Positions 42,003-50,445 of a DNA stretch of 64,000 nt are shown in pieces. Origin of the DNA: Candidatus Poribacteria bacterium. Lineage in GTDB: Bacteria; Poribacteria; WGA-4E; WGA-3G. The notes under the pieces are model-generated. The model saw nothing but the letters and a program-made list of their open reading frames with translations. It was not told where the DNA came from and ran no database searches. The DNA is taken from positions 1-64,000 of the forward strand of contig JAJEIP010000050.1 in the NCBI GenBank assembly GCA_022827885.1, in the 5' to 3' direction. The position numbers were made by a program, and so were the translations under genes. Position 1 is the stretch's first letter. The number at the start of each line of letters is the position of its first letter.

Positions 42003-44783
42003 CTACGGATTGGTACGTTCAAAACAAAACACACCCCGATGTTCCGTGCCAACGTAAAAGGTATCTCCATCAACAACCAGCGAAGTTATCGCATCTGGAA
42101 TTTCGAGCACAATTTGTTCCCAAGTCCGAGCTTTCGTTAAGTAATAGATACCTTCATCACTAGCTCCATAAACGGCATTCTCCGCTGTTGCTAACGACTT
42201 AAGGATTACGCTTTCTCCCGCTTTATCGGTGATTGCATCCCAAGCAACACCATCTATTGAACTGAAAACCCCTTTATCCGTTGCTACGTGAACCGTTGAG
42301 TCGGCAAAGACAATTTGATTGAAGTGTTCAACAGACAGCGGCAGATTCACGGTAATGTCATTCCAACTGTCTCCGCCGTCAAATGATTGGTAGAGATGTC
42401 CGTCCCGCTTACCCACGTAGACTGTTTCACCCGATGTAGCCAACTTAAAACCGCGCGACATGTTATCCCGTGTAAGTTCATAGGTTTCTTGGACACCTGT
42501 ATCCGACCATCTTGCGTCCCCAGGTTTCCATCGGAAGAGTTTGTAGTTGTATTCCATGTAGTAGGTTTCCCTACTCACGGCGAAGTTGCCGTATAGACCT
42601 TCCAGCATCAATTCGTAAGTTAGTTGACGGTCGCCTTTGACTTGATCCAGCAGTTTTAAAAAGCATTCTGCCCCAAATTTTGGATTTTCCCGTATTATTT
42701 GAGTTGATAAAGGTTCAGCACCAGCGTCAGGATCTGAAGAGGAGGTAAAGAAAATTTGTGCCTCTTGTCCCGACAACCGGTCAGAATCGAAGGGAAATGT
42801 TACTTTTCCAAACACCGTCCACATGAGTCTTCCTGAATCTACAGAAGGCATCATTCCCTCAATACGGACTAAGCAATTTTTATCCGGAACTAAGCGATAA
42901 TAACCGGTTTCACAATTACCTCGAATTGCTTTTGCGTACAGAATACCGTTGGCTGCAGAAATCTGCACAATTCGCGGCGTATATTCCTGAAATTTCACTG
43001 TTGCCTTGTACTTTGGTATTTCTGAAGTCCCCCTTTGCAGTTTGATGCCAATAGCAGTCCACGAACGTCCTGCATCTGTTGATTTAACGACACTCCCAGC
43101 AACTGTTGCATATAGTGCTTTAGGCGTTTTTGAATCTGGACTTGTCGTGAAACTGACTAAGTTATCCACACGGCACTCAAACCTTGTATTGAATCGGTAC
43201 CAAGTTTTACCGCCATCCGTTGAACGATGAATTCCAGTGATTCCTCCGGTATAAAAGGTGTTTTCGTCCAAAGCCACAGCACAGTTCACGCTAAACTGAA
43301 TAGGTGTAATACCGGAAGATTCTACGGATTTCCAAGTGTTTCCACAATCAATTGAGCGAGCCACAACCCCCTCATCTCCACCTATCAGTAAGACTGTTTT
43401 TCCAGATGTAAGCAATGTTATCTGAGGTAATGTGATCATTAGATGCCGAGCATCCGTAGGCGTTATATCTGTCCAAGAATCACCACCATCTGCTGAGCGG
43501 AATACCCACCACGAATCCTTACTGATGTTACAGAAATTAAAGTAATTTTCTATAGGTGTTCCGTCACCTTCCATTATATTTACCGATACCGCGGCATAGA
43601 TATAGTCTTCAGACACCACTAAAGAACATACCTTCACAATGTTGTCCACTGGCAACTGTAGATGTTCCCAAGTTTCGGCGTTAAGACGATATGCTCCCAA
43701 AGCGGTTCCAGCGAATAGACTGTCTCGGTTTACGCATAGGGTGCCAATTCCATCGTGCTCAATCAAGCGGTTGTCTAAACCATCGTTCAGGTCTACCCAC
43801 GTATTTCCGGCATCGTCAGACCTGAAAATACCATTACTAAGACTGAGGTAAAAAATTCCTTCAGTAATCAGCAATTCCCGCACATGCCCTTTTGGGCAAG
43901 GACCGACGGAATTCCAAGTTTTACCCCTATCGGTTGAAGCGAACAACTCATGAGATGGGATAATGTAAAGCGTCCCATCGTGTTCAGCAATAGGAATATC
44001 ACCCTCAGTTTCTTGACGTAAAAGATCAGCGTTAACAAGTTCCCAATCGTTTTCACCCATTGGTAATTTGTAAATGCTTTCATGACCCATCACTGCATAG
44101 AGGGCATTATCCGAAGTTTTAGTTAATGTGCCTACTGAAGCTGCTACACCCGGTTCATCCGTCTGAGTCCACTTCACGATATCCTCTATAAGATCGTCAG
44201 CCCCTTGGAAATTGCCCAAGCTTTCGCGAACCACAGATTCTTCCCTCTTCAATCGTTCGCGGGCGCGATGGAGTTGACTCTTAACCGTATTTGGCGAGAC
44301 CTCCAGAAAATCACCAATCTCTTCACATGTCATCTCGCTCAGGTAGTGGAGTACCACCGCTGTCCGTTCACGTTCAGGCAACTTTTGAAGAAGGTACTCA
44401 ACCACTTCGCGTTGCTGTTCTGTGGCTAACTTTTCAGTCTGTTCCGCCATATACTGGGCATAGAACAGTGCCTCTATTTCCGCTTTGCTCATCGCTTCTA
44501 AGGATTGCATCGAGACCTTTTTCTCCCCGAGCCATGTGAGGGAACAGCGAGTCGCAATCATATAAAGCCAGCCTGAAAACCGGTTTGGATCTCTCAGCGT
44601 GCCAAGTTTTTCATAAACCCTAAGAAAAGTATCCTGTGTAATTTCTTCGGCGATATGATAGTCCCTTACCTTTCGCTGGACGAACGCGTGTATCTGCTTT
44701 TCGTATTTTTTTACGAGGGCAGTAAAAGCCACCTCATCGCCTGCCAAGATACGCTCAATCCATTTAGCATCGTTGTTTTTCAT
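42003..44783 (-). CDS. ECF sigma factor - Asp-box propeller fusion without membrane helix
   Basis: The 926-residue protein is a paralogue of 33842-36937. Residues 1-185 are an ECF sigma factor (HIAEEITQDTFLRVYEKL, RFSGWLYMIATR, LHYLSEMTCEEIGDFLEVSP, TVKSQLHRARERLKRE). The propeller begins at about 205 and again has seven Asp-boxes (STDRGKTW, SDDAGNTW, SADGGDSW, SIDCGNTW, STDGGKTW, STDAGRSW, SFDGGDSW). About 120 residues between the two domains of the first protein, including its membrane helix, are absent: REESVVRESLGNFQ joins GADDLIEDIVKW directly. Both parts should therefore be cytoplasmic. GGAGGAG precedes the ATG. A weak promoter may lie at 44829-44834 (TATAAT on the minus strand) with a poor -35. 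Confidence 0.88.
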   Translation of the reverse strand: MKNNDAKWIERILAGDEVAFTALVKKYEKQIHAFVQRKVRDYHIAEEITQDTFLRVYEKLGTLRDPNRFSGWLYMIATRCSLTWLGEKKVSMQSLEAMSKAEIEALFYAQYMAEQTEKLATEQQREVVEYLLQKLPERERTAVVLHYLSEMTCEEIGDFLEVSPNTVKSQLHRARERLKREESVVRESLGNFQGADDLIEDIVKWTQTDEPGVAASVGTLTKTSDNALYAVMGHESIYKLPMGENDWELVNADLLRQETEGDIPIAEHDGTLYIIPSHELFASTDRGKTWNSVGPCPKGHVRELLITEGIFYLSLSNGIFRSDDAGNTWVDLNDGLDNRLIEHDGIGTLCVNRDSLFAGTALGAYRLNAETWEHLQLPVDNIVKVCSLVVSEDYIYAAVSVNIMEGDGTPIENYFNFCNISKDSWWVFRSADGGDSWTDITPTDARHLMITLPQITLLTSGKTVLLIGGDEGVVARSIDCGNTWKSVESSGITPIQFSVNCAVALDENTFYTGGITGIHRSTDGGKTWYRFNTRFECRVDNLVSFTTSPDSKTPKALYATVAGSVVKSTDAGRSWTAIGIKLQRGTSEIPKYKATVKFQEYTPRIVQISAANGILYAKAIRGNCETGYYRLVPDKNCLVRIEGMMPSVDSGRLMWTVFGKVTFPFDSDRLSGQEAQIFFTSSSDPDAGAEPLSTQIIRENPKFGAECFLKLLDQVKGDRQLTYELMLEGLYGNFAVSRETYYMEYNYKLFRWKPGDARWSDTGVQETYELTRDNMSRGFKLATSGETVYVGKRDGHLYQSFDGGDSWNDITVNLPLSVEHFNQIVFADSTVHVATDKGVFSSIDGVAWDAITDKAGESVILKSLATAENAVYGASDEGIYYLTKARTWEQIVLEIPDAITSLVVDGDTFYVGTEHRGVFCFERTNP

Positions 44784-45071
44784 GCGTCTCCTCCAATCAA
44801 CACTATTGGCTTATGACCTGTGACACATATTATAGGAAAGAAGGTTGCATATTCGTAATTTTGTAAACCATAGGTCTCGATTCAAAAAAAAGAACAACAT
44901 CATGCCACAGAATTGCTAAATGTTTTCTGAACTGGCGTTATAGTTAACCCAAGTTACAAAGGGGTGATTTTCGGCAAAAAGGTTTAAAATGAAAAATCGG
45001 ATTCACGGAACCTAAAGGACATCGAAATCCAAGTACAGGTGAGCTCAACTTGTAGAAAGTGTAAAAGAGAA

Positions 45072-45770
45072 TTAATGCACAGTTTGGGATCTCATATAGG
45101 CATCCGCGCGCTCAAAGTCTTCAGGTGTGTTGATGTTGAAAAAGGACATGCCCTTCGGATCGAACGCCTGCCAGACTTCAGGCGAAACGCGCTTTATGTG
45201 TGCGTGGTCCTGTAAAGCATGGACACGCAACTCCGAGTCCCGTAACATTGACTCGATGATAGGCAGGCATCTTTTAGAATAGGCGGCGCACAACGTTTGG
45301 AGGGTTATCTGGGTATTGTGAGAGGGGTTTGTAACCCCGATGTCCTTGTTACAGAGGGAAGCTTGCCTACTACTATAGGTATAAGGCATCACCGCATCAT
45401 ATGCTCCCAAAACGGAAACGAGATAGGTGAGCAGTTTGGGTTCCACGAACGGACTATCACAGGCGACACAGAGGACAGTGTTGTGTGAAGCACGCCTCAA
45501 ACCGGTATAGATGCCGCCCAACGCGCCAGTCCCCGGAAGAATATCACCGTGCATCGGGACATCAAGATGTGCATATTCAGCAGGACTATTGGTGATAAGC
45601 AGGAGTTCCTCTGTAACGAGGCACATGCGGTGGATAACGTGTCCGATGAGTGAATTGTCTCCGAGCTGCATCAACGCCTTATTCTCTCCCATCCGCCGAC
45701 TCTTACCACCGGCAAGGATAACACCTGTGACTGGAAGTGGATTTTTATGCACGTTCAACGACATCGACAA
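45072..45770 (-). CDS. mobA: Molybdenum cofactor guanylyltransferase MobA
   Basis: The 232-residue protein has VTGVILAGGKSRRMGENKAL, the nucleotide-binding loop of MobA. LPGTGALGGIYTGLRRASHN, VLCVACDSPFVEPKLLTYLV and a C-terminal SFFNINTPEDFERA follow. All match the family. It attaches GMP to molybdopterin. Residues about 132-153 (SSRQASLCNKDIGVTNPSHN and two more) interrupt the usual strand before ITLQTLCAAYSKRCL. They are encoded by 66 bases (45309-45374) with palindromic repeat character, so the gene carries an in-frame repeat insertion. Its start overlaps the M28 peptidase gene by 26 bases. Confidence 0.88.
   Translation of the reverse strand: MSMSLNVHKNPLPVTGVILAGGKSRRMGENKALMQLGDNSLIGHVIHRMCLVTEELLLITNSPAEYAHLDVPMHGDILPGTGALGGIYTGLRRASHNTVLCVACDSPFVEPKLLTYLVSVLGAYDAVMPYTYSSRQASLCNKDIGVTNPSHNTQITLQTLCAAYSKRCLPIIESMLRDSELRVHALQDHAHIKRVSPEVWQAFDPKGMSFFNINTPEDFERADAYMRSQTVH
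45309..45374 (-). repeat. In-frame palindromic insertion within mobA
   Basis: These 66 bases hold the palindrome GGGGTTTGTAACCCC and AGAGGGAAGCTTGCCTACTA and encode 22 residues absent from normal MobA proteins. The insertion preserves the frame, so the protein may still fold with an extra surface loop. Confidence 0.6.
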
Positions 45771-46947
45771 TTAACTCACCTACCTGTTGTAAACTTTTCG
45801 TGTTGAGCAGATCACACGTGTCTCGTTCCGAATGAATTTTTAATGCAACGCGTCCCACATCTCCTGCTGTTAACGTGACCGTTTCAAATCCGTGGCTTGC
45901 AATCGGGATGCTGTCTAACCCAACACCGATCGGTAAGTACCGCTCGAAAACCTGTATACCGAGTGCTTTGCCCGATGTGCGGAACATCTCAGCTAACATA
46001 TCTGCGGTGTGGACCGTCGGAATTCCATAGCGTGTAACGACGCTAACGGCGTTCCCAACGCCGAGTCCGTCTAAGTTGATAACATAGGTATTTTCTGGGT
46101 CATATTCATCAGCATGTGTTTGGACATAGCGTAATGCCCCGCACATGCCGTATTCTTCCGCGCCAGCAGCGAGAAACGTAATAGATTTATCCTCACCCCG
46201 CGCCATCACGACCCGTGCCACTTCAAGCATAACGCCAACGCCAGAGGCATTATCAAAACCCCCAGGAGAGCGGTTCTGTGTGAAATTGATTTGTAAAAGC
46301 AGCAAGCAAAAAGCAGTAACGCCAGCGACACTCCAGACAATAACGATGGAATCGGGCAACCAGACCCAGACGAGGGGGCTGTAATCGGGCAACCAAACGA
46401 GGATAGCGACCTCAATCACCATTACAGTTGTCAAGGCAGTAAGTCCAGCAATCGCGATACCGTAAGCGACTGCCCGGACAGCAATCGGCAATACCTGTGA
46501 TTTGGAGTCATAGTGTGCAACGAATAGGAGGGCAGGCGTATTATCATTCGGTTTCCTACCGTTTGTCGCAACAATGTTCTCCGAATCATACTTTCTACCC
46601 ACATCATATAACCCTTCAAACCGCTTCTGCCACTGCGTACAAAGCAATGTTACAGCAAGACTGAATAAACAAGCAAGACATACAGGTATCAGAAACCGTT
46701 CGCCGAGCCACGGGACAGAGAGGACTATCGGGACGAAAAGACCACACAGGAGACGCGGTAATACCTCTGCGGGAAACTTTGTAAAAGAAAAAGGTTCTCG
46801 TGTGACATTCAACCCTAATTCTGAGAATCGCTGGACGATATAGTCTTGTGCCTTCGCTTCGCCCGCGCTGCCCACCAATCGCGGAAAAGCGAGTTGCGTG
46901 ATGTGGTGATACGCACGTTTTGCATTATAAGCGTCGTTTGCGTCCAT
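45745..46947 (-). CDS. M28 family zinc peptidase with membrane segments
   Basis: The 400-residue protein has the M28 aminopeptidase ligands: LLFVAHYDSKSQ (first His), GGFDNASGVGVMLEVAR (bridging Asp), FLAAGAEEYGMCGA (catalytic and metal Glu), VINLDGLGVG (Asp) and KIHSERDTCDLL (last His). Two hydrophobic hairpins at about 70-105 and 155-220 are inserted between the N-terminal lid and the catalytic core, so the enzyme should be an integral membrane peptidase. There is no cleavable signal. It shares a strand and overlap with mobA, but I see no functional link. Confidence 0.85.
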   Translation of the reverse strand: MDANDAYNAKRAYHHITQLAFPRLVGSAGEAKAQDYIVQRFSELGLNVTREPFSFTKFPAEVLPRLLCGLFVPIVLSVPWLGERFLIPVCLACLFSLAVTLLCTQWQKRFEGLYDVGRKYDSENIVATNGRKPNDNTPALLFVAHYDSKSQVLPIAVRAVAYGIAIAGLTALTTVMVIEVAILVWLPDYSPLVWVWLPDSIVIVWSVAGVTAFCLLLLQINFTQNRSPGGFDNASGVGVMLEVARVVMARGEDKSITFLAAGAEEYGMCGALRYVQTHADEYDPENTYVINLDGLGVGNAVSVVTRYGIPTVHTADMLAEMFRTSGKALGIQVFERYLPIGVGLDSIPIASHGFETVTLTAGDVGRVALKIHSERDTCDLLNTKSLQQVGELIVDVVERA

Positions 46948-46956
46948 TGGAATTTA

Positions 46957-48336
46957 TCAAGTTGTTCCTAATTCTGACCCGAACCGCCGCCCTAAACGAC
47001 CACGGAGCGTCTGAGCGATTTGACGTTCCGATTCCGCGATGTTATGAAGTTCACACGGATCGTTCTCTAAATCGTATAACTCTGTCACATCGCTGTAGTT
47101 TTCGATGAGTTTATGCGTCGCTGTCCGAATACACCGGAAGTTTCGGAGGGCACTCACGGTTTCGGTGCGATGGGTTGCAGTTTCACCACGAAGGACAGGC
47201 GCGATAGACCGCGCGTCGATACGCGGCAACACCGGCACACCCGCTAACTCACATATCGTCGGATTCAGATCGATCAACTCGACCAAACTCTCCGAAATCT
47301 GGTTTCCCGCAATACCGGGTCCAGCGACGATGAGTGGCACCCTAAGTGATGCTTCATACGCAACACTCTTCGTGTAAAGCCCATGGTCACCGAGCATCTC
47401 TCCGTGATCGCTTGAATAAATAATATAGGTATTGTCGAGCATGCCGCGCCCCTCAAGTGCGCGGAGCATTTCACCGATCTGGTCATCGATCAGTTCCGTT
47501 GCGGCGCAGTACTGCTGTCGGGTCAGGGTAATCTCCTCAGGACTAATATCAACAACGCGCCGTTTCACCCATTCAGGCTTTCCTTCCATATCGTTGCTGA
47601 TAGCGGGCGGCATCTCTGCCTCTCTATACTTGTCACCATACGCTGTCGGTGGATCGAACGGATCGTGTGGTCCGACGAAACTCACAAACATGTGCCATGG
47701 GAAATCATCAGGGATCGTTTCAATAAATTCGGTTGCCCGTCTGCCGATGTAGGTATCGGCAAAATCCTCAGTCGAGAGGACAGAATCGTGGGAACCCTTT
47801 TTTATCCAGCCGCCGCTGCTGCGTTTCTGATAATCTTCGTGGAACGCTTTGAGCATCCCTTTTTCTTCAAGATAGTGTGTATAAGGACCGATGGGTGTTG
47901 GTGAGCTTCCGGCATGCATTTTGCCTTCACACTCTTCAGGATGTGTGAACCCCCAACTATAGGTGCGTGGACGATCACCGTAGCGTCCATTGTAGCCATC
48001 CGGTTTGGCGAGGTCGAGTTTACCGACACACCCGACACGATAACCGTGGTCCCGGAGTTGCTGATAATAGGTCGGTACGGTGGCGGGCAGGAAACTCCCG
48101 TTATCTACTGCTCCCACTCGTGAAGGTTGCAATCCCGATGCGAGTGCAATACGTGAAGGGGCGCAGACTGGGGCATTCACTGTGCAGTTCGGAAAACTCA
48201 CACCCGTTTCTGCTAAACGTCGTAAGTTTGGGGTATTGAGTGCGGTAGGTGCATTCTCGTCAGTTTCCAGATAATCGTATCGGTGCTGGTCTGACATGAT
48301 AAAGAGAACGTTCGGTCTATCGGTTTTTCGGGTCAT
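46957..48336 (-). CDS. Sulfatase (formylglycine-dependent, type I)
   Basis: From ATG 48336 the protein has 459 residues. It starts RPNVLFIMSDQHRYDYLETD (metal Asp pair), then APVCAPSRIALASGLQPSRV. This is the C-x-P-S-R sulfatase signature with Cys58 to be oxidised to formylglycine. Further on are YSSDHGEMLGDHGLYTKSVA (metal Asp/His) and a C-terminal LYDLENDPCELHNIA. I prefer this start to 48363 because GGGAAAAATTAAA just before it matches the shared leader motif. No signal peptide is seen, so action is cytoplasmic or the substrate is imported. Marine heterotrophs use such enzymes on sulfated polysaccharides or choline sulfate. No maturase gene is in the window. Confidence 0.9.
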   Translation of the reverse strand: MTRKTDRPNVLFIMSDQHRYDYLETDENAPTALNTPNLRRLAETGVSFPNCTVNAPVCAPSRIALASGLQPSRVGAVDNGSFLPATVPTYYQQLRDHGYRVGCVGKLDLAKPDGYNGRYGDRPRTYSWGFTHPEECEGKMHAGSSPTPIGPYTHYLEEKGMLKAFHEDYQKRSSGGWIKKGSHDSVLSTEDFADTYIGRRATEFIETIPDDFPWHMFVSFVGPHDPFDPPTAYGDKYREAEMPPAISNDMEGKPEWVKRRVVDISPEEITLTRQQYCAATELIDDQIGEMLRALEGRGMLDNTYIIYSSDHGEMLGDHGLYTKSVAYEASLRVPLIVAGPGIAGNQISESLVELIDLNPTICELAGVPVLPRIDARSIAPVLRGETATHRTETVSALRNFRCIRTATHKLIENYSDVTELYDLENDPCELHNIAESERQIAQTLRGRLGRRFGSELGTT

Positions 48337-48388
48337 TTTAATTTTTCCCATCCCCGTTTTCATTCATAAGGTTCATGATTTGGAGGCA

Positions 48389-48451
48389 TTTTGTAGCGTA
48401 GACTGTTCGTCTGTATGCTAAGAAGCACAATCTAACAGATTATGCTACAAG
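48389..48451 (+). repeat. TTTTGTAGC dispersed inverted repeat (copy 2)
   Basis: TTGTAGCGTAGACTGTT (48391-48407) and AATCTAACAGATTATGCTAC (48429-48448) form an imperfect inverted pair. The copy at 21542 has the same ends. It lies in the 397-base gap before the small membrane protein. The rest of that gap holds a GGCGAGC/GCTCGC hairpin near 48573 and the promoter below. Confidence 0.6.
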
Positions 48452-48655
48452 TGGCAACTCGCGTTATTATACACCGTATTGTGTCAATTTTCAATGAAAA
48501 AATAGCTGCCCTTAGAAGCATTCGGTTCTCCCATAATTTCGATTTTCTGGTTAAAACCTGTTCCCCTATAGGGGCGAGCTTTCGCTCGCGATGGCTTCGC
48601 GAAAATGCTCAAAAAACCGACAATGGAATGGCTCTGATCCAAAAATCTTGTTACC

Positions 48656-48684
48656 TTGACAAATAAGTGCAAAAAGGGTATAAT
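48656..48684 (+). promoter_or_regulatory. Sigma-70 promoter for the small membrane protein gene
   Basis: TTGACA (48656-48661), 17 bases, TATAAT (48679-48684), consensus in both boxes. The ATG is 49 bases downstream. Confidence 0.85.
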
Positions 48685-48733
48685 CCTTAAAAATGAGCGG
48701 GTTTCATGTGATCAACACAGAAAGTAATTCTTT

Positions 48734-49135
48734 ATGAGTGAAGAAAAGCAAAAAAAGAAGAATGAACTCCACATAACAAAAGAGTGGACGATTGCATTTC
48801 TGATACTCATAGGTGCTATGATAGCAATATATATAATGAGGGTTAAACCCAAAGATACAACCCTAAAACAAGGTTTGCTAAATATTAGTGCTTTAATACC
48901 ACTCTTTACCTATATTTCTTCAGTCTTAACTGAAATTGGGGAGGGTATCGTAATGATAGCCAAAGCTCTATACGATAACTGGCGGGAAAAGAAACAAAAG
49001 GAAAGGGAAAGAGAATTAGAAGAAGCTCGGCTTGCCGGTGAGCAGAAAATGTATAATCAATGGGTTGAATGGGCAGATAATGGGAGGGAAGAGTCAGCCC
49101 GCCCTAAATCCCCTCAATCCCCCGAAAAATCCTGA
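48734..49135 (+). CDS. Small membrane protein of unknown function
   Basis: The 133-residue protein has a Lys-rich N-terminus (MSEEKQKKKNELHITKEW), a membrane helix (TIAFLILIGAMIAIYIM), a second hydrophobic stretch (LLNISALIPLFTYISSVL) and a charged helix (DNWREKKQKERERELEEARL) likely to be a cytoplasmic coiled coil. I do not recognise a family. It has a perfect promoter of its own but no good ribosome site. The glyoxalase gene follows after 22 bases, so they may be co-transcribed. Confidence 0.6.
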   Translation: MSEEKQKKKNELHITKEWTIAFLILIGAMIAIYIMRVKPKDTTLKQGLLNISALIPLFTYISSVLTEIGEGIVMIAKALYDNWREKKQKERERELEEARLAGEQKMYNQWVEWADNGREESARPKSPQSPEKS

Positions 49136-49157
49136 TAAGGGCTTAAGGAGATCCATA

Positions 49158-49580
49158 ATGGCAGTTTTTTTACATACACGGGTTCGCGTTAGCGACCTTG
49201 ACGGTTCCATCAATTGGTATTGTGACCACATGGGGTTCAAAGTCCTGAGTCGGAGCGATAAATCTCCGGCGGGCAACCAGATCGTCCATCTTGAACTCCC
49301 GGGCAACGCACACACATTAGAGTTAACCTATTCACCTGACTTCGATCTTCAGGTTCAAGAGGATCTAATGCATTTTGCTATCGGGGTTCCAGATATTGTC
49401 GAATTTTGCGACGGGTTAGAGAAAGCAGGACTGGAAATTTGGCCCGATGAATGGCGCGAACAATTCACATCGGGGGGAATGAAAATGGCATTCGTCACCG
49501 ATCCGGACGGCTACGAGGTCGAAATCTTAGAACGTGCAGATGCCTCTGGTGATCCGCTCGATGTGCTTGATGAATCTTAA
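49158..49580 (+). CDS. Glyoxalase I-like VOC metalloprotein
   Basis: From ATG 49158 (AAGGAGATCC six bases upstream) the protein has 140 residues. The metal ligands match glyoxalase I: His6 (FLHTRVRV), Glu55 (HTLELTY), His72 (LMHFAIGV) and a Glu near 119 (GYEVEILERA). Size and ligand spacing are close to E. coli GloA (135 residues), so lactoylglutathione lyase-type activity is likely, though another thiol may be the cofactor. A longer upstream frame from 49032 overlaps the previous gene and lacks a ribosome site. Confidence 0.82.
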   Translation: MAVFLHTRVRVSDLDGSINWYCDHMGFKVLSRSDKSPAGNQIVHLELPGNAHTLELTYSPDFDLQVQEDLMHFAIGVPDIVEFCDGLEKAGLEIWPDEWREQFTSGGMKMAFVTDPDGYEVEILERADASGDPLDVLDES

Positions 49581-49629
49581 ATCGTAACTTGTAGGTTGGG
49601 TTGAACGAAGAGAAACCCAACAAAACCGA

Positions 49630-50445
49630 TTAGACATAGGGCCAGAACTGGTTCCACGCCGTCAGCCAATCTTTCGCTCGGCTTTCAACGGTGACGGGAC
49701 CTGTTATTTCAACGCCTGCGCGTCCCTTGAATTCCGCGAGTTTATCAACGCTGGAGAGCTCAATTTTGATTGTCGTCGGCGCATCAGGAACGTAAGGCTT
49801 CACCCGTGTTAAATCTGTGAGGGCATCTCTCGCTGCGTCCTCGATCAATTGGCGAGCACGCACCGGTGGAAGTTGTCTCGCACTATATCGGCTGAGTCCC
49901 CGTTTAACAGCGACTGTGAGCAAGTCATCGCCGAGGAGTGCTTTCGCTTCTCGGCAGACTGCCACGTCGCCTGTAACCAGTGCCACTGGAACCTCATAGG
50001 CACCATTGAGTGCCGCGTTTACACCCGTCTCACCGACAAGGTCGTCATTGAACCAAAGGTTCCGATACTGCACGCTGGAAATCGTATGGCATAGCACACC
50101 GTCAGGTGTGCCGTTGCGGGCATGCATACCGATGAGCAAGCACGCATCACAACCGTCCTTCCACATATCTTCGTAGCGTCCCCACCCATGATGCGCCACC
50201 CACTCACAATCCGGGTGAATTTTATCCGGAATGAGCGAATTAAAGGTCCACCCTTGTCCTGCCCCGTGGCAATCTACCACGACAATCTCTGTTGCCCCTG
50301 CGGCTTTCGCACCACGCACGGCAGCGTTGATCTCCTCTGTGTAGAGGTGTCGTCCTTCTTCAAACATCGCCGCGCCACCGTTCACCTGCTCCCACACGAC
50401 GATACCGCTGACACCCTCCATATCCGACATGATAAGTACTCGCAT
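49630..50445 (-). CDS. M55 family D-aminopeptidase (DppA-like)
   Basis: From ATG 50445 the protein has 271 residues. It starts MRVLIMSDMEGVSGIVVWEQ, the M55 metal motif (DxEG), with further ligands in VVVDCHGAGQGWTF (usually DSHG), LLIGMHARNGTPDGVLCHT and LVGETGVNAALNGAYEVPVA followed by LVTGD. M55 enzymes form decamers and cleave D-Ala-containing peptides from cell-wall turnover. GGAAGGGGTAG before this ATG favours it over the start seven codons upstream. It is convergent with the glyoxalase gene. Confidence 0.87.
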   Translation of the reverse strand: MRVLIMSDMEGVSGIVVWEQVNGGAAMFEEGRHLYTEEINAAVRGAKAAGATEIVVVDCHGAGQGWTFNSLIPDKIHPDCEWVAHHGWGRYEDMWKDGCDACLLIGMHARNGTPDGVLCHTISSVQYRNLWFNDDLVGETGVNAALNGAYEVPVALVTGDVAVCREAKALLGDDLLTVAVKRGLSRYSARQLPPVRARQLIEDAARDALTDLTRVKPYVPDAPTTIKIELSSVDKLAEFKGRAGVEITGPVTVESRAKDWLTAWNQFWPYV

